Position numbers and translations under genes: made by a program. A DNA stretch of 64,000 nt from Nipponacmea schrenckii (Eukaryota; Mollusca; Gastropoda; Lottiidae), in the NCBI GenBank assembly GCA_030562195.1, contig JAUJPP010000006.1, positions 4,278,001 to 4,342,000 of the forward strand, in the 5' to 3' direction. The stretch's first letter is position 1, and each line of letters begins with the position of its first letter. Under the pieces are notes generated by a model. That model saw nothing but the letters and a program-made list of their open reading frames with translations. It did no database searches and was not told the DNA's origin. This document shows positions 47,255-59,500 of the stretch, in pieces.

Positions 47255-47320
47255 GGGACAGTCGGGATCGGGCCATCCTTCGTAAAGGTTTCGGCAAAAT
47301 CCGTCATCAATACTGCCTGT
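47255..47320 (-). ncRNA. SECIS element (form 2) of the GPx4-like mRNA
   Basis: Minus strand: ATGAC (ATGA at 47307-47304) opposite CGAC (47264-47261). Helix II is GGATTTTGCC with GGCCCGATCC (8 of 10 paired), then apical GAAA and an extra small helix CCTT-TACG-AAGG. Below the quartet GGCAGT pairs with ACTGTC. The unpaired AAA and the extra apical helix define form 2. It lies about 276-322 nt after the stop. Confidence 0.85.
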
Positions 47321-47582
47321 CAATATCGTGGTTCACAACCTCAGGTATAGGCTCACATATTGGCATATATTTTACACTGAAATTTACAGAATCTATACCT
47401 AACAGCAGTTATAAATGACAATAATAATTATTACATTATTTCAACAATTGGAAAGAAACCAATCAAATTAAAAAATTAATCACAAAATAAACTAAATAAA
47501 GAATAAACAAAAATGTGAGAAACTTTGACCTTCCTATCTTACAGCCTGGATAATTTGCTTATTGTGACTTTAAGAGGACCAA

Positions 47583-50500
47583 TCACTGTTTTAGTAATTC
47601 TTCAACATCTTTAATAATGGACTGAAAAAAAAAAAAAACATTTTTTTTTTTTATGTACATGTAAGGTTCATTTAAGCTGATATAGCCAAAACATTTCCGT
47701 GTTTCAATGGTACATGTTTATTTGCTGTTATATACATATATATTTCAGTCTTTGTGTTTAAACTTGCTACTGAAATAACAAAACTATGACTATTGAACAT
47801 ATTGTTAATAAATCTATAACAGGCTTTAATGTATAAACTTACATTCGGTTCTACATTTGGTGCATATCTTTTCTGTGGAACTCCATTTTTATCGACCAGA
47901 AATTTACTGAAGTTCCATTTTATAAAACTACAAGATAAGTGTTAAGAGGAGGTTAAGGAAAGTATGTGATTATGAACATTGTGATGTTGAGAAGCAAAGA
48001 TAAGGAGAATCAGTATGATATTAAATCTTATGTCCCTTAATTTGTTCTCCATGTTTAATATTATTCAATGTAAGACCTCCCTTATGTCTGAACAGCATGG
48101 AATGAAAATCAACAAGTTCGTCATGTTCAATAACTTACTTGCCAAATGTTCCTTTCTGCGTATTTTTAAGATAATTAAATAAAGGATCGGCTTTATCACC
48201 ATTGACATTAATTTTACTAAACATATCAAATTCTACTCCATATTTATCTTTGGCAAATTTTTTAATATCTTCATTGGTCCCTGGTTCCTACAAACCAAAT
48301 TTATTAATAAGCTTTTATTGACATTCGAAGTAATGTATTCCTTTCTATTTAATATTCATAAATGCTTATAAGGGGATTGTACGAACTGTATCAATGATAT
48401 CATTACTTCATTCATCGTCTGATTCGGTCTTAATAAAACCACAAAATATTTTTTTTTTGGCTTTTCAATAAATATATTACAAAGATTGCCTATTATTAAA
48501 ACATTTTTAAAAGAATTAAATTTTATAAAAAGTACATGTATTCTAACTTCCATTACCGAATAAAAAATTATAGTACTAACCTGGCTCCCAAACTGATTGC
48601 ATGGGAAGGCTAAGATCCTGAGACCAGATTCAGCATATCGGACGTGCATTTCCTGTAGCTGAGTGTAATTTTTATCTGTGAACCCTCATTTAGAGGCCAC
48701 ATTTACTATTAGACAGACATTACCTCTGAAAAAAAAAATAATGGAATTCTCATATACAGTGAATTACAGGAGATGCTCAGATTCATCAAGGAGCTAGATT
48801 ATATACAATAGTTTAATTTCTGGTCATTTTTTTGAGGAATGTAGGACGAAAACAAAAGGGTTCAATTTGTCACCAAAAAAAGTATGATAGTTAGTCAATA
48901 GGATTTTGAAAGATAGCTTGCCAGGCAAGGTAATATACACCCACTGGCAGCATTGATTATGAACCTAGGCTTAGAAAATTATCGGATCATCATTAAACTT
49001 AATAGTGCACATCTTCAAAATGATATCAACACACATACAAACAATCAAAAGAATCCATAGAGAATTATAGACTGTAGTGTGAGCACGAGTTGCAACCTAT
49101 AGGCTTACAGAGTGAAAAAAGCAAAGTCAAACACAATATTTCACTAAAAAATTATCTGATCATCAAGAAAATCAATAGGGATCATCTTCATAATGACACT
49201 GACCAAAAAAATAAAAACTAGAACCGTTAGACGGTACCAAGGCAGTGCGCGTCCCTTCTATTGCATGGGTGAAACGTTGCATTTATAATATCCAATTCCA
49301 TAATAATAACTAGACCTGTTTGTAACAATTGTGCAGCTTCCGAAATATTTAGAATTTGTTATATCTCCTGGCTGTCATTTAAAATAGAATGTAACCACGC
49401 CTACTCAGTATAATGACTTGTTTTGATTGGTTGCGATACTTAAACTGGAAATGTCAAATTTGTCTTGACCAAACGATAAGAAATTAACACAATTTGACTT
49501 TTTGCCCTGTTACATTATCTTCTTAACACTTCTTGTAATATTTATATTTGTTTAATTAGTGTGTAAAACAAAACGTCGAAAAAACAAATTTGTGGTCTAA
49601 GGGACATAACACCTTATTTGATATTACAAATTGATCTCGGATTAAATTAACTTTCTAGATCGTTGATACTTTTAATTTGTTTATTTATCAATCTTAATTT
49701 GGGTGTAGTAGGAACATTAGATCCTGCAATTTGTGGCAAGTTGCCATGGTATAACATACACACAGACATCAAATTAACAGCGCGGCTTTACATCTTTAAG
49801 AGAGTATTTTATACAGTTCCGTCCCTTATACCACTAGTCCTCTAAACTGTACATTATTTTTGCTTAAGAGAATATCATTTAAAATTCTAAAGGTTGTCAT
49901 TTCCTTCCAAATATTCCATATCATACATCGCCCACACCGAGAAATGAACAATCATTCCTTTTATTTAAGATATATAATATCTTTGAATCATTTTAACTGG
50001 ATTAATTTTTTAAACGTAAAAAAATCAAAATCAAAATAACAATTAAAAAATCGGTTTCCATATATATTTCGGCAATAGATTCTATATACATGTACATCAA
50101 AATAACACAAATTGAATTATCTTCCGAGACCCTATTTCGATTTAAAGAAAAATACACACAGTTAGTATAGAAGAAATTACAAAATTTGCAAATTTAAAAC
50201 GTGCAATTTTGATCAAATATCAAGTGTTATACACCATTGGAAAGAATAACTAGACCTGTTTGTAACAGTTCTGCAGCTTTCGAGCTATTTAGAATTTGTT
50301 GGTCTCCTGGCTGTCATTTAAGGATAGAATGAAGATTGATTTTGCGATTATTGGGAGAGATGATTTATTGATGATTTAACACGTGATATTTGAGTTTGTT
50401 TATAGACTGGCAATCATTAAGGTTTGTGATGTAAAAATATCTGGGCTTAACCACACCCACAAAGTCCATTGACTTGTTTTGGAAACTTCAACTGCAAATG

Positions 50501-53500
50501 TCAAAATTTGTGAATTGACCGTTTTATAGGAAAAATTCGCAATTTTTAAATGCCGATAAACCGAAAGTTTACATTTTGCTATAAAGCTTAATATGTCATT
50601 GGATAGAACTATCACATATGTACAGGTATAAAGATCGCCAAAGGTCAACGTCACAATATACACCTTCGAAGTTTTTATAATTTTTAATCGTAATTAAATC
50701 AAAATCAAATTCAAAATTCAAAAATCAGTTTCCATATAAATTTCGGCAATCGGTTATAGATTCTATATACATGTCCATCAAAATAACACATATTGACTGA
50801 TCCTCCGAGACCCTATTTCGATTGAAAGAAAAATACACACAGTGATGTAAAATATCTATGCTTAACCACGCCCACAAAGTCTAATGACTTGTTTTGATTG
50901 GTTGTGATACTTTAACTGGAAATGTCAAAATTTGTGTCTTGACCAAAAGATAAGAAATTAACACAATCAGACTTTATGACCTGTTTATTTATATCTGTTT
51001 AATTAGAGTGTAATTTTATTCTTAAACTTTTCGCAATTTTTATTTATACATATTGATTTATATATTGCTTGAAAGCTGGGAATTTGCACATTATAAATCT
51101 GTTCGAATTTTGTTTTTAAGTTAAATAGAACTAAATATAAAAAAATATGAATGTTAAAATCGCTTATTTTCTACTAGGCGTATTTTCATCAGTTTTCGGT
51201 CTATAGCCAAAATAAAGATATTGTTAGAAAGCTGATGAAAATCACATCACAATAATGTCAATTAGAATGTTGCCAAGAATCTTGTTCATGAGATATAACC
51301 ATCTAAAGATACGAGAAATATGCAAATTACCAATTTTTGGATCCCTATTAATCCAAATGTTCTTTACTAAAATTAGAAATCAAGGTATCATATGAACCTT
51401 TAGCCAATGAAGATAATTTTGCAGAAAAATAAAGGATGCATATTAGCAAGTTAGTCCTCTTCGTTCCTTGCGGAGAATAGGGCTGCTACAGACGTTCTCC
51501 ATCTCACTCTGTTATGAGCTGTTCTTTTTGCTTCATTCCGGGTCTTGCCAATCCTTCCTAGCTCTTTCAGTCTTTATTCTTTTCAAGCTATGTAAAGGTC
51601 GTCCTTGTCTTCTATGCCCTTGGGGATTCCAGTCCAGTGCCTCTCTGGTGATGTTGTTTTGAGATCAAAAGGATGCATATGGTAGAGTTCAAAAGTTATG
51701 AACTTTCAAACGGAAGTCAGTTTTGAAAAACTTTGGCAGGACCTGGTCCAAAGGCAAATTTGAAATTGAAAAATATGCCACTAGACGACCTAGATAATTA
51801 TCCAAATTATATTTTAAAACAAGTCTGAAAAAATAGGATTAAAAATGGCGGACGAGTAGTATTTTTCCAATAATTTGCATATTTCAAGATGGCGATCAAA
51901 CGGTTAGGAATTTGCATATACGGCATACATACAAAATGAAGATATTGATGGTACTAATTCTGTGGAATAATAAAATTGCAAGTTTGTGCAAAAATTTAAT
52001 ACGAAAATTCCGATTTCTATGATTTTCTACATTTTTTGGTCATTTTCGGACGTTTCCGGCTAATTTCGGAAAATGTTTTATCGGAATCTTTAATGATAAT
52101 TTTTTGTCTACTCATCTACCAATTTTTGTGAAAAAATAAGACGTAAATTTAAAAAAACACGTGCTTTTTCATAAATCACGCACAATTAATATAGAACTAA
52201 GAACAAAATTTTCAAATATTAAAAAGCGCAATTTTGATCAAAATATAAAGTGTTATACACCATTGGAAAGAATAAATTATGCGTAATAAGGACATAAAAG
52301 AAATTTTGACGTATGTAAATTAGGTCACGTGACAGAGCTCTTCGAAGTTAAAAAGTGCAATTTTCAAATGGCTGTAAAACCGGAATTTGACATTGCACAC
52401 CACAAATGAAGACATCAATGGATAGATCTCGACAAAGGCAACAACTTTTGTTCAGGTCACATGGTCACCGAAGGTCAAGGTCACGATATATAAACGTTGG
52501 AAAATTAGGCACTGAGTGAAAAAAAAGAACCGGAAATGAAAGGTAAGCTAAATCGAAATTCAAAATTCGGCTTCCTAAGAATTTTTAGCAATCGATTGAA
52601 GATTACATAGACATCAAAATAACAATTGTCCGATTAACCCCTAAGGCCCAATTTTTCACTTTACAAAAGTAAGTGGTTTAATGATGGCGACTGACCTGTC
52701 ACTTCCGGTTCAATTTTTGTTAATTATAAAATCATTATAGGTTAATAGTAACTTATTGCAAAAAAAAAAATTCAAATATCTTTAGAATTCCGGAAGTGAA
52801 AATTCGAAGTTTAGCGACGTATGACGCCGAAACCGGAAGTGATGTCGACATTTTGAAAACAGATTTTTCTTGACAAGAAAAATGTTTATCTAACTGCAAA
52901 TTTTGATTTCGATCTAATCAAAATTGCAGAAGTTAGAAAAAGTGTTAAATTTTAAAATTCAAAAGTCAGCAACAAAAGTAAAAATTTCAAAATTTTTAAA
53001 CTGCTATTCTGTAAATCTAAGTTATAAGTAGTAAATAAAAAAAGTCCGAACCAGATTAGATAAAAAAACGAGACGTGAGTTAGTAAACAAAAATAAAATT
53101 TGTGACGTTCTACGTCATTTCCGGTAACACAAAAATGCGTCATTTTACATTTAAACAACAACGAGCACTAGATTACGTCACAATATCACGCCAGATTGTG
53201 TAAGACATTTGCAGTTATGGCTGGGGAGCGTGACCAGAAAAAGACAAAAAAAAAAAAAAAATAGTCATTTCGAAAACAAAGCAGTGCGTTCGATTGAACG
53301 CACTGCAATCAAAAGAATCCATAAAGAATTGTAGCGTGTAGAGTGAGCACGAGTTGCGACCTATAGCTAATGAAGTGAAAAATGTTAAGTCAGCTGCGGT
53401 ATTTCGGTGAAAAATTATCCGATCCTCACGAAAATCAATAGGGATCATCTTCATAATGACACTGACCCACAAAATAAAAATCAAAAGAATTCATGAAGAA

Positions 53501-56500
53501 TTGTAGCCTGTAGAGTGAGCACGAGGTAAATGTGAACGGACCGACAGACCGACGGACCGACAGGACGATTACAATATACGCCCTTACTTACGTGTGGGCG
53601 TATAAAAATCAAAAGAATCCATAGAGAATTGTAGCATGTAGAGTGAGCACGAGTTGCACCCTTTAGCTAATGAAGTGAAAAACGCTAAGTCAGACGTGAT
53701 ATTTCGGTGAAAAAATATCCGATCATCTCGAAAATCAATAGGGATCATCTTCATAATGACACTGACCCACAGAATAAATTTCAAAAGAATCCATAAAGAA
53801 TTGTTGCCTGTAGAGTGAGCACGAGTTTCACACTATGGGTAATGGAGTGAAAAACGCTAAGTCAGATGCGATATTTTGGTGAAAAATTATCTGATCATCA
53901 CGAAAATCAATAGGGATCATCTTCATAATGACACTGACCCACAAAATAAAAATCAAAAGAATCCATAAAGAATTGTTGCCTGTAGAGTGAGCACGAGCTG
54001 CACCCTATAGCTAATGAAGTGAAAAAAGCTAAGTCAGACATGATATTTAGGTGAAAAATTATCCGATCTTCACGAAAATCGATAGGGATCATCTTCATAA
54101 TGACACTGACCCACAAAATAAAAATCAAAAGAATCCATGAAGAATTGTAGCCTGTAGAGTGAGCACGAGGTAAATGTGACCGGACAGACGGACAGGGCGA
54201 TTACAATATACGCCCTTACTTACGTGTGGGCGTATAAAAATCAGTGTTAATTTATCATGCATCATATAATTAGGTAAAATTTTAAATGAAGACCTCAAAT
54301 ATATAACATGTATTATATAATATTGCCGCTATTCAAATCATAGAATATTATAGTTCAGTAAATATAAAACATACTTGTATTTGTCTAATTTAACATTATT
54401 ACCATCTATATCTTGAACAGTAAATTCATAAATATTTTTAGCTGACTTCCAGTCCACACTATCACCTCCTGAAGCCTGGAAAGAATATAAAATATATTCT
54501 GATTGATAGTGAAAAGAATATTAAAGAGATAACTACCACACAAGTCCTACTTATGACATTGAACATACTAAATAAAATCTAACAACATTTTGTTAAACCT
54601 AAATATTTGCAATAAAAAATATATCCAGTGCAATTTAAAATTTTTGGTAGACATTCGTGCAGTCCATCCATACCATGATACCAATATAGAATAACACCTA
54701 AACACTGGAGTACTATAATTAAATTGATTGGTTTGTCAGAATCACACCATATTTTATTATACATTGCACAGACTCAATTAAATTAAAATATAATTATTGA
54801 TCAGATATTAATGATGGGTTTCCATGTTACCAATTATCATTTAAAGTTTCCAATTTTTTCATCATACTAAAATATAATCGGTAACTTAAACAAAAATATT
54901 TCCGCATTCTATTTTTATTAGGTCCAAATTTCTTTCGGCTCAAATTATAAAAGATAGCTGGCCAGGCAAGGTAATATACGCCCAGAACTTGATTATGAAT
55001 AAAACCTAGGCTTAGAAATTATTAAATTTAATAGTGCACATCTTCAAAATGATATCGGCACACATAAAACAAACAAAAGAATAAATAGAGAATTGTAGCC
55101 TGTAGAGTGGGCACGAGTTGCAACCTGTAGGTAACAGAGTGAAAATATCTAAGTCACGATATTTCACTGAAAAATTATCTAATCATCATGAAAATCATTA
55201 GGGATCAATTTCATAATGACACTGACCAACAAAATAAAGATAGCTTGCCAGGCAAGGTAATATACGCCCACTGGCAGCATTGATTATGAATAAAGCCTAG
55301 GCTTAGAAAATTATCGGATCACCATTAAATTTAAAAGTGCACATCTTCAAAATGATATCAACACACATACAAACAATCAAAACAATACATATAGAATTGT
55401 AGCCTGTAGAGTGAGCACAAGTTGCAACCTATAGGTAATGAAGTGAAAAAACGCTAAGTCAGACGCGATATTTCAGTGAAAAATTATCCGATCATCACGA
55501 AAATCAATAGGGATCATCTTCATAATGACATTGACCAACAAATTAAAAATCAAAAGAATCCATAAAGAATTGTAGCGTGTAGAGTGAGCACGACTTGCAC
55601 CCTATAGCTAATGAAGTGAAAAACGCTAAGTCAGACATGATATTTCGGTGAAAAATTATCCGATCATCACGAAAATCAATAGGGATCATCTTCATAATGA
55701 CATTGACCAACAAATTAAAAATCAAAAGAATCCATAAAGAATTGTAGCCTGTAGAGTGAGCACGAGTTACACCCTACAGCTAATGAAGTGAAAAACGCTA
55801 AGTCAGACGTGATATTTCGGTGAAAAATTATCCGATCATCAGGAAAAATCGATAGGGATCATCTTCATAATGACACTGACCCACAAATTAAAAATCAAAA
55901 GAATCCATAAAGAATTGTAGCCTGAGGAGTGAGCACGAGCCAAATGGGAACGGACTGACAGACGGACCGACAGGGCAATTACAATATACGCCCATCTTAC
56001 GTGTGGGCGTATAAAAATCAAAAGAATCCATGAAGAATTGTAGCCTGTAGAGTGAGCACGAGGTAAATGTGATTACAATATACGCCCTTACTTACGTGTG
56101 GGCGTATAAAAATCAAAAGAATCCATAGAGAATTGTAGCATGTAGAGTGAGCACGAGTTGCACCCTATGGGTAATGAAGTGAAAAAAGCTAAGTCAGACA
56201 TGATATTTCTGTGAAAAATTATCCGATCATCACGAAAATCAATAGGGATCATCTTCATAATGACACTGACCCACAAAATAAAAATCAAAAGAATCCATAA
56301 AGAATTGTTGCCTGTAGAGTGAGCACGAGTTTCACACTATGGGTAATGGAGTGAAAAACACGAAGTCAGATGCGATATTTCGGTGAAAAGTTATCAGATC
56401 ATCATGAAAATCAATAGGGATCATCTTCATAATGACACTGACCCACAAAATAAAAATCAAAAGAATCCATAAAGAATTGTAGCATGGAGTGAGCACGAGC

Positions 56501-59500
56501 TGCACCCTATAGCTAATGAAGTGAAAAAAGCTAAGTCAGACATGATATTAAGGTTAAAAATTATCCGATCTTCACGAAAATCGATAGGGATCATCTTCAT
56601 AATGACACTGACCCACAAAATAAAAATCAAAAGAATCCATGAAGAATTGTAGCCTGTAGAGTGAGCACGAGGTAAATGTGAACAGACCGACGGACCGACA
56701 GGGCGATTACAATATACGCCCTTACTTACGTGTGGGCGTATAAAAATCAAAAGAATCCATAGAGAATTGTAGCATGTAGAGTGAGCACGAGTTGCACCCT
56801 ATGGGTAATGAAGTGAAAAAAGCTAAGTCAGACATGATATTTCTGTGAAAAATTATCCGATCATCTCGAAAATCAATAGGGGTCATCTTCATGACACTAA
56901 CCCACAGAATAAATTTCAAAAGAATCCATAAAGAATTGTTGCCTGTAGAGTGAGCACGAGTTTCACACTATGGGTAATGGAGTGAAAAACGCTAAGTCAG
57001 ATGCGATATTTCGGTGAAAAGTTATCCGATCATCATGAAAATCAATAGGGATCATCTTCATAATGACACTGACCCACAAAATAAAAATCAAAAGAATCCA
57101 TAAAGAATTGTAGCATATAGAGTGAGCACGACCTGCACCCTATAGCTAATGAAGTGAAAAAAGCTAAGTCAGACATGATATTAAGGTTAAAAAATTTTCC
57201 GATCTTCACGAAAATCGATAGGGATCATCTTCATAATGACACTGACCCACAAAATAAAAATCAAAAGAATCCATGAAGAATTGTAGCCTGTAGAGTGAGC
57301 ATGAGGTAAATGTGAACAGACCGACGGACCGACAGGGCGATTACAATATACGCCCTTACTTACGTGTGGGCGTATAAAAATCAAAAGAATCCATAGAGAA
57401 TTGTAGCATGTAGAGTGAGCACGAGTTGCACCCTATGGGTAATGAAGTGAAAAAAGCTAAGTCAGACATGATATTTCTGTGAAAAATTATCCGATCATCT
57501 CGAAAATCAATAGGGATCATCTTCATGACACTAACCCACAGAATAAATTTCAAAAGAATCCATAAAGAATTGTTGCCTGTAGAGTGAGCACGAGTTTCAC
57601 ACTATGGGTAATGGAGTGAAAAACGCTAAGTCAGATGCGATATTTCGGTGAAAAATTATCCGATCATCACGAAAATCAATAGGGATCATCTTCATAATGA
57701 CACTGACCCACAAAATAAAAATCAAAAGAATCCATAAAGAATTGTTGCCTGTAGAGTGAGCACGAGCTGCACCCTATAGCTAATGAAGTGAAAAAAGCTA
57801 AGTCAGACATGATATTTAGGTGAAAAATTATCCGATCTTCACGAAAATCGATAGGGATCATCTTCATAATGACACTGACCCACAAAATAAAAATCAAAAG
57901 AATCCATGAAGAATTGTAGCCTGTAGAGTGAGCACGAGGTAAATGTGAACGGACGGACCGACCGACGGACGGACCGACAGGGCGATTACAATATACGCCC
58001 TTACTTAAGTGTGGGCGTATAAAAATCAAAAGAATCTATGAAGAATTGTAGCCTGTAGAGTGAGCACGAGAAAACCACTAAGTCAGATGCAATATTTGGG
58101 TGAAAAATTATCCGATCATCACCAAAATCGATAGGGATCATCTTCATAATGACATTGACCCACAAAATAAAAATCAAAAGAATCCATAAAGAATTGTAGC
58201 CTGTAGAGAGAGCACAAGTTGCACCCTATAGCTAATGGAGTGAAAACCACTAATTCAGATGCAATATTTCGTGGAAAATTATCGGAACATTACCAAAATC
58301 AATAGGAATGATGGATTTTGCTCATTTTCTGGGGAAATTGGCGTATTGACATGCTTAAGCTTCGAGTAAAATTTCAATGGAATATTCCTATGCCTTGTCG
58401 GATTTTATCACAGGATTTTCGTTTTTTACCTCGTGGGGTCTTCCTTTTATACCTTTTTACGTCCGTATTTATGTTTCACCCTGTAGGGAAGAGAGGGGGA
58501 CATGGATTTTGCTTATTTTCTGGGGAAATTGGTGTATTGACATGCTTAACCTTCGAGTAAAATTTGAATGGAATATTCCTATGCCTTGTCGGATTTTTTC
58601 ACAGGGTCTTCGTTTTTTACCTCGTGGGGTCTTCCTTTTATACCGTATTTATGTTTCATCCTGTAGGGAAGGGAGGGGGAGATGGATTTTGCTTATTTTC
58701 TGGGGAAATTGGCGTATTGACATGCTTAACCTTCGAGTAAAATTTCAATGGAATATTCCTATGCCTTGTCGGATTTTTTCACAGGGTCTTCGTTTTTTAC
58801 CTCGTGGGGTCTTCCTTTTATACCTTTTTTTTACGTCCGTATTTATGTTTCACCCTGTAGGGAAGGGAGGGGGTGATGGATTTTGATCATTTTCAGGGGA
58901 AATTAGCGTATTGACATGCTTAACATTCGAGTAAAATTTAAATGGAATAGTCCTATGCCTTGTCGGATTTTTTCACAGGGTCTTCGTTTTTTACCTCGTG
59001 GGGTCTCCTTTTTTAGGTCTTCGTTTTTTACCTCATGGGTTTTTTTTTCTTTTTTAGGTCTTAGGTCTTTGGGTCTTCGTTTTGTACACACCCCGAAAAT
59101 AATGTAAAAAAAAAAAAAAATACAGTTTTTAGCTTAACTGAATGCTGTAATGAAAAAGCTTACTGTCATCTCAATTCTTGAAATCCACACATATAAATGT
59201 ACCTCTTCTGCAGAAATGTATTTCACACCCTTTACTACTCTAACAGTTTTATTAGTATAACATTTTACAATGACTTGACAAAACTAAGCAGTCTGTCTAT
59301 TCATAATCGCAGTACAAAGGTCAACCTTCTTTATAATTTTATTTTGATAGTGACTTTACATAAAGTCAGTGAATTTCTGGAAACATATTATATATTATAG
59401 CAAAAATTATGAATAATTTAAAGTGAAATAGTTCAATTTAAAGTTGAGTAGTTTTATGAGTCTTACAAATTGTCCCAGCTAGTAGCATGGATTATTTGAT

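Noticed and set aside
51468..51662. 64-codon plus-strand frame
   Set aside because: Antisense of the LINE tail with the WNPQG motif.
53215..58029. Series of 60-117 codon minus-strand frames with the same '[13 protein letters not shown]' text
   Set aside because: Translations of the 171-bp satellite monomer; frames break at each unit variant.
58318..58886. 169-codon plus-strand frame
   Set aside because: Product of the 185-bp tandem repeat.
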